From Siniperca chuatsi (Eukaryota > Chordata > Actinopteri > Centrarchiformes > Sinipercidae), in contig NC_058044.1 of the NCBI RefSeq assembly GCF_020085105.1, positions 29,082,206 to 29,146,205 on the forward strand: a DNA stretch of 64,000 nt. Reading direction: 5' to 3'. The notes under the pieces were generated by a model that saw nothing but the letters and a program-made list of their open reading frames with translations, was not told where the DNA came from and did no database searches. Each line of letters opens with the position of its first letter. Within the stretch, counting starts at the first letter, position 1. Both the position numbers and the translations under genes were made by a program. This document shows, one piece after another, positions 37,060 through 52,627 of the stretch.

Positions 37060-38720
37060 TTTAAACTAACCAGTTAGCTAAACTTCAAGCATGCCTTAAG
37101 GACATAAAGACTTGGATGACCTGCAATTTTCTGATCGGACAAAACTGAAGTTATTGTACTTGGCCCCAAACACCTCCGAGACACATTATTTAAAGATATA
37201 GTTACTCTAGATGGCATTGCCATGGCCTGCAGCACCACCGTAAGGAACCTCGGCGTTATCTTTGATCAGGATTTATCCTTTAACTCCCACATGAAACAGA
37301 CTTCAAGGACTGCCTTCTTTCACCTACGTAACATTGCAAAAATCAGGCATATCCTGTCTCAAAATGATACTGAAAAACTAGTGCATGCATGTGTTACTTC
37401 TAGGTTGGACTTTTGCAATTCCTTATTATCAGGCTGCCCGAATAAGTCCCTTAAGACTCTCCAGTTGATTCAGAATGCTGTGGCACGTGTACTGACAAGA
37501 ACTAGGAAAAGAGATCATATTTCTCCAATATTAGCTTCTCTGCACTGGCTCCCTGTAAAATCCAGAATAGAATTTAAAATCCTCCTCCTCACCTACAAAG
37601 CTCTTAATGGTCAGGCACCATTGTATCTTAAAGATCTCCATCCATCCATCCATCCATTTTCTACCGCTTGGTCCCCGTTAGGGGGTCGCGGGTGACTGGA
37701 GCCTATCCCAGTGACTTCGGGCCTTAGGCAGGGCACACCCTGGACAGTGGCCAACTCGTCGCAGGGCGAACACAGACACAGACAAGGACAGACAACCATT
37801 CACTCACACATTCATTCAATACGGGCAATTTAGAGTTATCAATTAACCTACACATGCATGTCTTTGGACGGTGGGAGGAAGCCGGAGAACCCGGAGAGAA
37901 CCCACGGTAACACGGGGAGGACATGCAGACTCCACCCAGAGAGATTGTGTGATGTTGGTCCGGTCCGGGAATCGAACCCACGAACCCACGATCTCCTTAT
38001 TGGGAGGCAGGAGCTGTAGCCGCTCTGCCACCGTGCACCCATCTTAAAGATCTCTTAATACCTTATTACCCCACTAAAACACTGCGCTCCCAGGATACAG
38101 GGTTACTTGTGATTCTCCTAGAGTCTCCAAAAGTAGTACAGGAGCCAGAGCCTTCAGTTATCAAGCTCCTCTCCTGTGGAATCAGGTCTCAGTTTGGGTT
38201 CGGGAGGCAGACACCATCTCCACATTAAGAGCAGGCTTAAGACTTTCCTCTTTGACAAAGCTTATAGTTAGGGCTGGCTTGGGTGAGCCCTGAACCATCC
38301 CTTAGTTATGCTGCTATAGGCAAAGACTGCCGGGACACTTCCCATGATGCACCTCTTTCCTCGCTCCTTCTCTCCCTCTCCATCTGTATGGATTTTTATC
38401 ACATTACTGCATGTTACTAACTCGACATCTTCTCTCTCCCGTAGTTTTGTGCTTTCTCGTTTCTCTCCTCTCTCCTTCTGTCGCTTTCAGCAGGTATTTC
38501 TGCCTCCGGAGCTGCAGAGTCTGGATCTGTGGTTGTGGGCCACCTGTTGCCCCTGTGTTCCTGCTCGACAACTGCTACTACAGTTGTTGTTATTGGCTCT
38601 GTTACTAATACTGTCATTATTATTCCAATAGCTGTCATTCCTATTATTATTCATTTATTAATATTAGCACTACAATTACTATTCTACTATTTTAAAAATT
38701 CTAGGTGGTATTTGCGTTGT
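37060..38720 (+). mobile_element. Non-LTR retrotransposon (LINE) relic, split by a SINE
   Basis: The long open stretch 37222-37638 encodes a reverse-transcriptase C-terminal region typical of fish LINEs: TTVRNLGVIFDQDLSFNSH, RLDFCNSLLSGCPNKSL, ASLHWLPVKSRIEFKILLL. After the SINE, the frame resumes at about 38050 with a PYYPTKTLRSQD-like segment, then stops. A 3'UTR runs to about 38700. Upstream, 37080-37220 continues in shifted frames (CLKDIKTWMTCNF). Stops and the insertion show it is dead; it is the most complete LINE piece in the window. Confidence 0.88.
37639..38040 (-). mobile_element. tRNA-derived SINE inserted in a LINE, 14-bp target duplication
   Basis: 402 bases flanked by identical ATCTTAAAGATCTC copies (37625-37638 and 38041-38054). 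On the minus strand it starts with a tRNA-like head: A box 'ggtggcagagcggctacagc', B box 'ggttcgattcccgg'. A conserved body with 'gtcctccccgtgttaccg' follows, and it ends in an (ATGG)n tail. This layout matches tail-repeat SINEs of fishes. The clean duplication implies an insertion younger than the LINE. Confidence 0.92.
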
Positions 38721-38756
38721 GCCTCCCTCTAAGAAAACCAAAAAACCCAGATTTGA

Positions 38757-39800
38757 CTACTCCCTGAATAACTGTTGCCTTTCACTTCTGTATTTGTTAC
38801 ACGAGAACATAACATGTTGGGCTGTTTCCACATTTGAACACTGGCACAGACCGTCTGGATGTTTACCTGTGACTTTCAAATAGCTGGCTAGACCACAATG
38901 CCCCAATCTCAGCCTAGTTAGAACATCATCCCTTCTCCCAGATTTTATCATCCACCTTTTACTTTTAACAGATGACTGCAAAGAGAAATAATGCCTACCC
39001 CTTCGTTCTTCTGTCCACTCTTTTTGCCACCGAAGCTCTAATTTATCTTTGCAAATGTAAAGCATTCACATTTTCCCAACTGAACCTTCAGATCAATAGT
39101 TTCCCTTAACAGAGATTCCTTAGCCAATTTGTCAGAAATTTAATTTCCCTCTGTCATGGTTTTGCGTGTTTGTCCTGTTATTTCCTGTTTTATTTTATAA
39201 TATTCTCCCTCCCTCTTGTGTCTGGTAACTTTGCTTCCTGTCTTTGATTGCTTTCATTGTTTTCACCTGTGTCAGTTAGTTTCACCTGTGTCTTGTTGTC
39301 TCCCCCACCTGAGTGTATTTAGTCTGTGTTCTTCCTTTGTTCTGTGTCAGATCGTCGTTGTATGTTTGTCCTCATCCCTATGTTGAGCGGTCCAGCCCTT
39401 TCCCTGTGTGACTTGTGTTTTGGGCTTACAACCTTGGTTATTGAATTTTTTGCCCAATTGTTTGATTTAGGATTTTCTTTGTTTATTCAACCATCTGTTT
39501 GACAGTTTTGGGTTTCTATTATTTGCCTGTTCCCTGGATTCTATGTTTGCCTATTTGGACTGCTCCCCTAGTTTTGTCCACTGCCTGCATGTATTTTTTA
39601 CTATTAAATCATTGAAATTATCCTGGCTGTGTGTGTTTGGGTCCTTTCCCTGTTCCTCGCTTCACACACTGCAACACCCTCAACCCCTGAGTGTTCAGGT
39701 ACCCACAAAAAACCCACATGGCAGCCAATATTTTCAGTCCTAAACAAGCAGCACAAAATCTCCAGGAGCAGGCTCGGGCCCTTCATAGACACTTGTCAGC
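38757..39800 (-). mobile_element. LINE relic with RNase H-like domain, split by a solo LTR
   Basis: Minus-strand pieces: an RNase H-type block CHVGFLWVPEHSGVEG (about 39735-39680), then, beyond the LTR, DKLAKESLLRETIDLKVQLG (about 39130-39070). A C-terminal segment follows with LTRLRLGHCGLASYLKV, GKHPDGLCQC and VETAQHVMFSCNKY (about 38920-38760). This order matches the end of an RNase H-bearing LINE ORF2 of the I-like group. Stops break the frame, so it is inactive. Confidence 0.75.
39152..39676. mobile_element. Solo LTR with 5-bp target duplication
   Basis: A 525-base block starts TGTCATGG and ends CTGCAACA (TG...CA ends). It is bounded by CCCTC on both sides (39147-39151 and 39677-39681). 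It interrupts the RNase H region of the LINE on the minus strand; removing it brings the two LINE halves together. A polyadenylation-like ATTAAA lies near 39602. Five-base duplications and TG/CA ends are typical of Gypsy-type and related LTR elements. No internal gag or pol remains. Confidence 0.88.
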
Positions 39801-41434
39801 TTTATGTTTAAATAATAATATACTTGGCACACAGATCTTTCCAAACAAATTCATAACAGGACTATAGGACCAGTAATGGGACAAGACTTTCTAATTAAGG
39901 CTCTCTATAGAGGATTTATAACATTGACTTAATTTATATTTAATACATCATTTACTAATGCTTTTATATATCAGTGATAAGCCACTGAGACCAACTTTTG
40001 AGTTCCCAGGTTGTGAAAAAAGTAATTTAATAAAAGGTCATGAGTTCACTTCTTAATGCACCATCAAGTCTGCAGGTTGCAAGTTTCTCACTGTCTAATA
40101 AGTCATCAGCAGTTATACATGTTAATACGTCATTACTTAAGGGTTATTATGATAATAAAAATAATGCATTGAGCTTGCAGTTGCAAATGTTAAGAAGTTG
40201 CTGCTGTCCAGATGCCCTGCAGCTTTTTTTCAAGAAGGTCAGAGGTCAAACGATCCATTTGAGGGTCTTCTTGATGAACTAAAGAGCTACAAACCCAAAG
40301 CAACTGTCCTGCTGGAGGAGATAACCAGTCAGAGGGATTTTTTGCAACCCAAGCCTTCCTCTTATTAATGACTTCTAACTCATTTGTAAAGCAGCTAATG
40401 ATTTATTAACAAAGTCTTTTTTTTTTTAAAAAAGGCTTTATAAATGGTGCCCTATTAGAAAGTGTGACCAAACTATTGAAGGGTCTGACCGTCTGATGTG
40501 AAGCCTTATGCTTTAAGCATACTGACAGCAAGCATGTATGTGCAAAGTTCCTCCTGTTTGCTTCCCCATATAGAGGCAGCAGGGCCAGTCACAGATGACA
40601 ATAAGCCACACATACTGTACATAATTTTGCTTAAAGGTAAAATATGCAACTTTTTGCATAGACAGTCAATGCTTGGCTGAGCATGTCTCCATCTAGCACC
40701 GCTCGTCCTGATGGGCTGTCTACCTTGCAATGGCTGCTAGCCTGAGGCTGAGATAACCGGCATTTATAATGTCACCGCAGGTGTTTAAAAAGCAGGAGTA
40801 TGTGATACTAAAAGCAACGCTGATGTTCATCTTGACTGCTGCAAGTTGAGTTGTTTTTATTGCATTTCATTGTGGATGTTGCAATGACTTCCCACTGCAT
40901 AATGATGTTTGCCAATATGCCCTTGGAGCACACAGTGTGAGAGCAAGAGATGCAGGACTGAAAATGTCTGATCACTGGTGAAACCAATTTTATGAAACAG
41001 GTAGGTATAGGCTTGTATGCACAGTGGCACAGATGAAAACAATTGCGCATAATATACCCAATTTATCACAAATTCATAATGCAAAAGAGTTGTATATTGT
41101 AGTTTTTCATGTGCAGCCTATAGGTTAGCAGGCCTACAGCAGGTTATGTATGTTACTCAGTTTTATTGACTTGAGACCTTGAATTTACCTCAATTCATTT
41201 TTCCAAATATGCACTCTAGCCTGTGAATCAGCCTTGGTTAAAACAATCAATGTTAAGCCTAGAGTACTAACTCTTAGATAGCTTGCAAACATTCCAACAC
41301 GAACACAGGGTCAAATTCCACGTCACAGTTTTCCTGTGGCTCTGTGTGCTCATTCAGCACTACAACTCCACAGTCTGTGACCAACAGAAAAAGGAGAGCC
41401 ATTCATGGAAGTAAGTAAATATCTCATTTGCATT
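39801..41434. other. Spacer, no recognised gene
   Basis: AT-rich sequence with a run of T at about 40417. The block 'cttaaaggtaaaatatgcaa' near 40631 resembles the end of a MITE, but no partner end is clear. No exon is seen. Confidence 0.4.
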
Positions 41435-41645
41435 TATTTGGTAGATGGACTGCATTTATATAGCATCTTTCTAGTCTTCTGGCCATGCTAAGTGAAAGAG
41501 TAACCAATGCTTATTCACAGGGGTAATTTGAGCAATTTCAGTATCTTGCCCAAGACATTCCCAACATGCAGGGAGAAGCTGGGGATCGAACCACCAATCA
41601 TCCGATTAGTAGATGACCCGCTCTACCTCTAAGCCACAGCCGTGC
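41435..41645 (-). repeat. tRNA-derived SINE (same family as 51915-52140)
   Basis: The minus-strand head is 'gctgtggcttagaggtagag' then 'ggtggttcgatccccag'. It ends near 'gctatataaatgcagtccat'. Slightly more diverged than the other copies. Confidence 0.75.
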
Positions 41646-41899
41646 TGTTCCAAAGTTGCACTAGACAACTATGAAGTTGTCCAAGTGTGATAGAATATGT
41701 TGTGGTTGTAATAATTCCTTGTATACTAGTTGTGAAAGCTAGTTGTAGCTTATGATACAGCGCTGACTTTTTCGGTGGAAGCAGACATGTATACCCATTT
41801 GTTTTTATGCAGGTTAGACTGAAGGAATGATCAAAGTGAAGCATATACAGTAGATAAACAGTACAGATGGTTGACAAATTAAAGGAAAAAAACAAAATG

Positions 41900-42115
41900 A
41901 TGGTGTCTTACTGATGTGCCTCCAGAACAGATTGAATGCTTCTTGTCATAGATTGCACAAGTCTCTGCTGGAGGAATGGACACCAGTCTAACATGTCGCT
42001 CCAAAATCTCCCACAGGCGTTCAGTTGGGTTGAGATCTGGTGACTGAGGCCCACAGCATCATTTTCATCAAACCATTCAGTGAGCCCTTGTGCCCTGTAT
42101 GGAAATATCTGCATT
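41900..42115 (-). mobile_element. Tc1/mariner transposase C-terminal fragment
   Basis: Minus-strand translation in one frame contains SPDLNPTERLWEIL, the hallmark around the third catalytic acidic residue of Tc1-like transposases. A shifted frame then gives LVQSMTRSIQSVLEAH. The frameshift and missing flanks mark a dead copy. It lies upstream of qprt. Confidence 0.75.
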
Positions 42116-42575
42116 CATTATGTTTTTCCTCTCATTTATGTAGGTTTTTTTTTATAGTTTGACATAAGAGGAATTTGTTGGGTGGGGTGCTGAGAAATTG
42201 ATTTGTTAAATGCAGTCTCTCTATATAGATATTTCTTTCATTCTCTTTTTTTAAATGCTCATGCTTATGAGGCTCTATAATAAATAACCCCTATGATATT
42301 TTTGTAGCTGCCACTCAGGCATGAAGTCTTTCACAGTGTAATACCTGCTATGGTGACTTGCAGTTGTCATTCTCTTCTGGAGAGAGGAACATGCATCAAA
42401 CTTTAAAATTGTCATCTAGAGTGCATAATCATGGCCCAGTATTTTCTGAATCACACAGTTATTGGAAAACAAGACAGCACCTTGAAAGTTATTTAACTTC
42501 ATTATCTGCTTTCACTTCCCACTTTCATGTCATCTGGAACAACAAATCAAGTTTCTTCAATTTACATGTTTCAGA

Positions 42576-46168
<3,593 letters not shown>

Positions 46169-46509
46169 CGGCCACCAGAAATAGGATGTACAGACAGTTG
46201 CTGACTAAAGCAACTAGCTGATTGAATGACAAAATGTTGTGAGATTTTGTTCTGATGAGTTCATTTATTACCCAGAACAACTGTGATTACAGTGATCTAC
46301 TGTTTCTGAGGATTGAGAAATAATTCATATCCTGATTTCTCCCCGTGTCAACAGTCATTTGATGAGGATTAAAAGGAGAATAGAAACTAGAGTGTACTTT
46401 CCTTTGTGCAAGGGCCCTGTAGGCCAAATGACACTTTCAAGCTGCATTGCCATAGAGGAACAGCAGTCACATGTTGAAACTAATTAACAGAGATATCACA
46501 GACATACAG

Positions 46510-46515
46510 AATAAA
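46510..46515 (+). terminator. qprt: Probable qprt polyadenylation signal
   Basis: AATAAA in 'cagaataaaagg', about 340 bases after the qprt stop and just before a transposon-like repeat begins at about 46603. Other weaker hexamers exist. Confidence 0.5.
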
Positions 46516-46602
46516 AGGAAAATCAAGCTAATATTATAGGTGGGCAGCCTATGATATGGCCCAGTATGTAGAAGGCTCTGTAGTGGCTAAATGCTCCACT
46601 AC

Positions 46603-46800
46603 AATCAGTGGCCACTTTATTAGGCACACCTGTACAATCTAATGTAATCCAGTACAACGGCCCTGCCATAAAAACTACCTTTACAAAGCTTATAAGGTTT
46701 TTGTTGACATTCTGAGATGTGTAATTCAATTATATTTTAATGTGAGGTCATAGTTAGTGTTAGTGTTGTACTGGACTGCATTATACTGAGAGGTGCATTA
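46603..46800. repeat. Transposon end, 'AGTGGCCACTTTATTAGG' type
   Basis: Starts 'cagtggccactttattaggc', the terminal sequence of widespread fish Tc1-type non-autonomous elements, and continues 'gcacacctgtacaatctaat'. No transposase frame. The same end occurs at 60669. Confidence 0.6.
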
Positions 46801-46854
46801 AAATGCTACTCACACAATAATGCATCAGTTATCATATTCCAGTAATGAATGGCA

Positions 46855-47022
46855 ATTCACTGTAATGAGTAGTTTTACTTTATGTACATTTCACTGCTAA
46901 TACTAATGTACCTTTACTCAAGTAAAAATCTGAATGCATTTATTTCTAATGAGGTATTTTTATACTGTGGTATTGTTACTTTTACTTAAGTAAAACATCT
47001 CACTACTTCTTCCACCACTGGA
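46855..47022. repeat. 'Acttaagtaaaa..ccaccactg' repeat, inverse of 25970 family
   Basis: The right end 'cttcttccaccactggatgc' is the inverse of the left end at 25970. Internal 'tacctttactcaagtaaaaa' is typical of the family. A partial copy, in the qprt-integrin spacer. Confidence 0.5.
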
Positions 47023-47742
47023 TGCAAATCATTTTTATTTTACCACATTTGTGAGATGGTATAAGTAACAGAGCGCACAGGGGTTCTCGCACCCTACTGT
47101 TTGTATTACGAGTTCATAGATAACTGTAAATTATTATAGTGTATACATAATGTGGGGGTTAAACAAAATGTGCGTGGTTTGGGGCCAAGGCTAATTCTAA
47201 GATGTAAAACTAATGATACAAACAAACATAACAACAAACAAATATACGGGAAAATATCCCAGTGAATTGAATCCTGCCACCAATAAGCTTGAATCCACAC
47301 AAAATCGTTATGTTGATTATCTTCTTCCCTTGTTTCCTTTTGTTGACTGTATAACCACAAAAATGTCTACAGCCCTATGTGTGATTGCCCAACCTTTTGA
47401 CTCCTTACTGTGGCACATGTGCTAACAATACCTTTAATTCAGTTCTGAGAGCGGGTTCTGTCTTTCAGTAACCACCACTAATCTTTATTCTGCAGCACCC
47501 CTTTTCCTTCATAAAAAAATGTCCAAAGCATTTTTGAGTGTAAAATTAAGGGTTTAGGAATTACCAAAAAAAAAAGGGGAAGCATGAGGCAGAAGAGCCA
47601 TTTTGCTGAGAGCATTGCTGTGAGAGCAGAAGTGTCACAACCACCTGTTACGGAAACACCCTCGTTTACAAAGCACACAGGAAGCATTGCTCAGACACAC
47701 CAGCAACACCAGCAGCACTGTTAGCACTGTTAGAGAAGAGTG
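47023..47742. other. Upstream region of the integrin gene
   Basis: AT-rich sequence without an exon before the start codon at 47743. The 5'UTR and promoter should lie in the last few hundred bases, but no distinct element is identified. Confidence 0.4.
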
Positions 47743-50700
47743 ATGTGTAAGATGCATGGGCAGCGTCGCATCTTCCTGCTCACCTACATGGTGGCTGTTG
47801 GTAAGGTCTAAAATTTTGCTACATGTTGAGTTATTGAGAGATGAGACAATATTCATCTACAAAAGGAAAGATAGGGGTGCTTTATGTGTGGGGAAAGACG
47901 TGAAAGTCATTTTGTAGCTAAAACCCTTGAGAGATGTAAAAAGATAAAAATTATTGCATTTTTTTGCAAAGTTGTGAAACCGTGTGACGTGTTTTTTTTT
48001 TACTTGAATGTTCATTGAATGAATATTTTACAAATGTTTTCATATTTTAATTATTATATTATATTTTTAAAGTTTAAACCCTCAGTTTAGTGTAACAAAA
48101 CTGTGCTGAGTGCAAAAGCTCAGGAAAACAGTGATTCAGGATGAGTATTTGAGCACAAACTCATGCTAAGGCACAATTGGAATCATTCATGCAGGTTTGC
48201 AGCTTCATGTTAAGACTTTTACAACATTAACTCCAACAGTTTTCACTGAGACTACTGAAATGGTGCCAATAGAAAGTGAAAGGTCTTTAGATTATCCAGA
48301 GTAACCAGGACATTGTTTTTAAAGAAAGTAATTGTTTTTGAGTTTTTTAAATGTAATCATTTAATTTCTTTGAGCAGTGCAAACTTCCATTTGTAATTCC
48401 AAATGTAGTGAGGTGGTGGAAAAAATTTCAGAAGTGGATATTTCAAAACACAACTAGTGATGAAAGAGAAATTGTTTCTGTGATTTAGGAGACCTGACTA
48501 TCTTAATCCTTGTCAAAAATAATAACGATAAATTATTTAAAAAAAATCAGGGGTGTGGAATATTAAATTATGTTTAAGCTATGTAGAATCAGAACTTCAT
48601 GAAGAACAGCTGTAGTGGTGAATGCTTGGCAGTGTTAGATTACTAACCCATCTTTAAAATATTACATTATTTCTAAAACAGTAATGTTATTTTATATTTC
48701 TCAAATTCTGATGATTTATTAGTAATTTTTTCAAATTAGTTGCCAACTAATTAGATTAAGGCTTACAAAACTTAAATATGTGGTCTTTTTTTTCACAAAT
48801 TACAGCCATCCCTGTCTCTTTGGCTTTCAACATTGATATGACAAATCCCGATGTCTATACTGGTGAACAAAAAGATTTCTTTGGCTACAAAGTGCTTCAA
48901 TTCATGTCTCACACGAACAAAGGGTAAGTTTGCATTTGCAACTTGGTGGTTCAGTTGATATTTAGTATTGCTGTAATTGTCAAAATCCTCATTACTCATA
49001 AAGTTAAACTGCTCAAATTTCCATCAGCCATGCCTGGTTTCCGTTTGCATGGAACTTTAGTGTAGATGGAAGATAATTCTGGTTTATGCTATGAGAAGTT
49101 CCTGTGAAGAGCGCTAACACTTTGTGGTTTCATCATGTTGAATGATATTGCATCCTGTAACTAATCTTCAAGTGACCTCATAAAGAGTTCACTCTAACAC
49201 CCTGCTGACAACAGCAAAGGAGTTTTCTTTTGGTTAAAACTGTGCTACTCATGTCAGCCTGGCCACTGGTTAAGATTATTATTATTGTCATGGTTGATGA
49301 CCATGATCTCCCCCAAAACCTATCTCTCTCTCTCTCTATCTCTCAAAACCTAACACGGCAGCGGCAGATGGCCGCCCACCATTGAGTCTGGTTCTGCCCG
49401 AGGTTTCTGCCTGTTAAAAGGAAGTTTTTCCTTGCCACTGTTGCCAAGTGCTTGCTCATGGTGGGATTTGTTGGGTCTCCGTAAATAATATTATAAAGAG
49501 TACGGTCTAGACCGGCTCTAAAGGAAAAGTGCAATGAGATAACTTCTGTTATGAATTGGCGCTATATAAATAAAATTGAAATTAATCTAACTAAACTGAA
49601 TAACCTTATCCACAGGATAATTGTTACTGCACCTTTGCGGCTAAATGGATCTGGGGGAATATGCAGACTTGACCAAGAACAAAACACTCAGTGGTTCAAC
49701 CATAAAGGTATATAAATACCATTTTTGAAGTCAATATTACACAATAAATCACATCAGTAAAAATGAAAAGTTTCCAACAATGCAGAAACATGATATATAA
49801 AATGGAAACATTTCATAATTTATCTGAAAAGCTTTTTAAAGTACTAATCAAATACTGCTGTCACACAAATTTCTCTCTCAGAGACAACGATACCGCTCAG
49901 GCACCTTGGTCTGTCGATAGCTGAAGACGCCACACACTCCCAATTCACTGTAAGAAAATCGCAAAGCTCAATAAGTTATATAAAATGGAAAATACACTTT
50001 TTCTGTGACATTTCTTCAAAGTTCTGAACAAAACAATTCAACATGATGAATCAAATTTCTTTCCCCTCTTATGTTCTGATCTAGGTTTGCAGTCCAAGTG
50101 TAGTCCATGAATGTTACGAGAACTCCTATCTGAACAGCGTGTGTTACAAGATCTCAGATCATCTTCAAGAAATCTCCTCTTTCAAACCTGCTTTCCAAGG
50201 TAAAAGACATTTAGAGAGTGTAAACGTCTACCATTCTGTGGTTATAACATCTTGTCCTTTTTGCAATAAAATATTATTCTCAATGTTTTGGTCCAGACTG
50301 TATATTTTTTTTTTACAAATTTTAACTCTTTTAACACTTTTTTCAGACTGCACAAAAAAGACAGTGGACCTTGTCTTTCTATTTGATGGATCAGCGAGTA
50401 TGACCGACGCAGAGTTCGACAAAAATAAAGATTTCATAGTGGATATAATGAAAAGCCTTAACGGCACGTCAATCAAGGTAACTGCACTACTGCAACGTTA
50501 AAGCATTCATAAGACTTATTTGTTAAATTATATATACATAATGTATATATACACATATTCATTATGTTACGTATTCATTATGTACATAATGAATACTGTA
50601 TTATGTTGTCTGCTTTTTTCAGTTTGCAGCAGTTCAGTTCTCCTTAGACTACAGGAAAGTTTTTGACTTCAGTGACTATCAAGCTGGTAGAGCGCTCAAT

Positions 50701-52579
50701 AAACTTAAGAAAGAAGTCCATATGAAGAGTCTCACCAACACACACAGAGCCCTCAAATTTGTGTTGTAAGTTCAGTTACATTACACAAACAGTTCTCAAA
50801 CTCTTGAACAACTGAATAACATTAAAATAACAGCTGTTGTTGAGGAAAAACACTCAAGAACTGGCACAGTACAACTGTAAGATTATAAGCATCTTAAAGC
50901 ATCTCTAAAACATGTTAATTTATTATTATATTATTATTTATAGATGAGGTTTTGTATATTCTGAACATTAAAAATGGTACTTTTACATCTGTTTCAGGGA
51001 AGAAATCTTAGAAAACTCAGGTGCAGGTGCCTCTCCTGATGCAACTAAAGTTCTGGTACTAATCACAGATGGAGATCCCAGTGATGCAGACAACTATAAG
51101 ATTGTTAAAAGATATAATGACAAAAACATCATTCGCTTTGTCATTGGGGTAAGTTGTGATGTGATATAACATGTCTCATTATTCTGTCTTTTTGTCCAAT
51201 AGATAAATCTCTGTTAATTAATTCATTTATTCAGTTAAAACAATCACATGTGGTATACCTCAGGGATCAGTTCTCAGAACTGATCTGTTCACTGCTATGC
51301 AGATGAAACACAGTCATACTTCTCACAAAAAACAACAGTTCAGACATGTACATTTACCAACATTTCAAATAATTTGTCTTTAAATAATACTGTAACAATC
51401 ATGGCTGAGCTCAGCCTTAAATAGAGCAATTTGTACTGAATCCAGTTTTGAGTCCATTATTGTGCAAAAGTGTGTTGTTTATCTTGCTGACATCAGACTT
51501 GGAGGTACTTCATAATTTCAAGCAGCATTCTGGTTTCAGGTCAAAAATGCTGCATTGGATAAATTTACAGCCATTGCTTCAGATCCAACAGACAAATATG
51601 CCTTCAAAATTGAGAACTATGACGGACTCACAGGAATACTGGAAAACTTTCAAATAAAGATCTTTAACATGGAAGGTGATGTTCAATAGTTTTTTCCCTG
51701 TTTGTGCACAATTGTTACAAATATCCATTTTATCTTCCTGGTGTGCCCATGCAGTAGTAACATGAAATGCTGTCTTTATATTTAGGTACCAAAGTGGCTC
51801 GGGCAGGAGAATTGACTAATGAAATGTCTCAGAGTGGATTCAGTGCTGTCTTCTACAAGGTGAGTAAAGTCAAAATAACAGAATTCACCTCAGCAATATA
51901 TTGCTATGCTGTTGGGGCGGCTGTTGTGGGCTGTAGCGGTAGAGCGGGTTGTCCATCAATCGGAAGGTTGGCGGTTCGATCCTGGCTTCCCCCAGCCCAC
52001 AAGTGTCCTTGGGCAAGACACTGAGCAGTCGGCACCTGCCATCAGTGAATGAATGTGTGTGAATGGGGTGAATGTGACATGTAGTATTAAGTGCTTTGAG
52101 TAGTTAGAAAGGCGCTATACAAGTACAGTCCCTTTACCATTTGTCTTATTATATTGTAGCGGTTTATCCCAGATATACAAAGTAAGAGTTGGGGGCCAGA
52201 CTGGAGAATAATAATGATCCTAACCTGTCACTAGACAAGTTGGATAGATAGCCTGCTATGTAGCTTGTTACCCTCGCTACAAAAGTACACAAGATAAAAG
52301 ATAGCACAAAGCTTCAATTCAGTTTCAACAATTAAATTAATTATAATAATAATTATAATAATAATTAATGTTGTATTTAAACCAAATAATAATCAACTCA
52401 AATGGTTATGGCTAATACTCAAACACAGAAGTCTCTCAATCACAAAATGCCATTAAATCAACAGAAACCAAATTTAAAATCAACGTCCTGATACAAAAAT
52501 CATATGTACCTTAATTAAATACATTAAATTATGACTCCAGATCATCTTAAACCTTTCAGTGAAGGAGATGTGTGATGTG

Positions 52580-52627
<48 letters not shown>

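Noticed and set aside
38757-39065. 102-codon minus-strand frame as a host gene
   Set aside because: RLRLGHCGL and CSNVETAQHV motifs identify the C-terminal end of a LINE ORF2.
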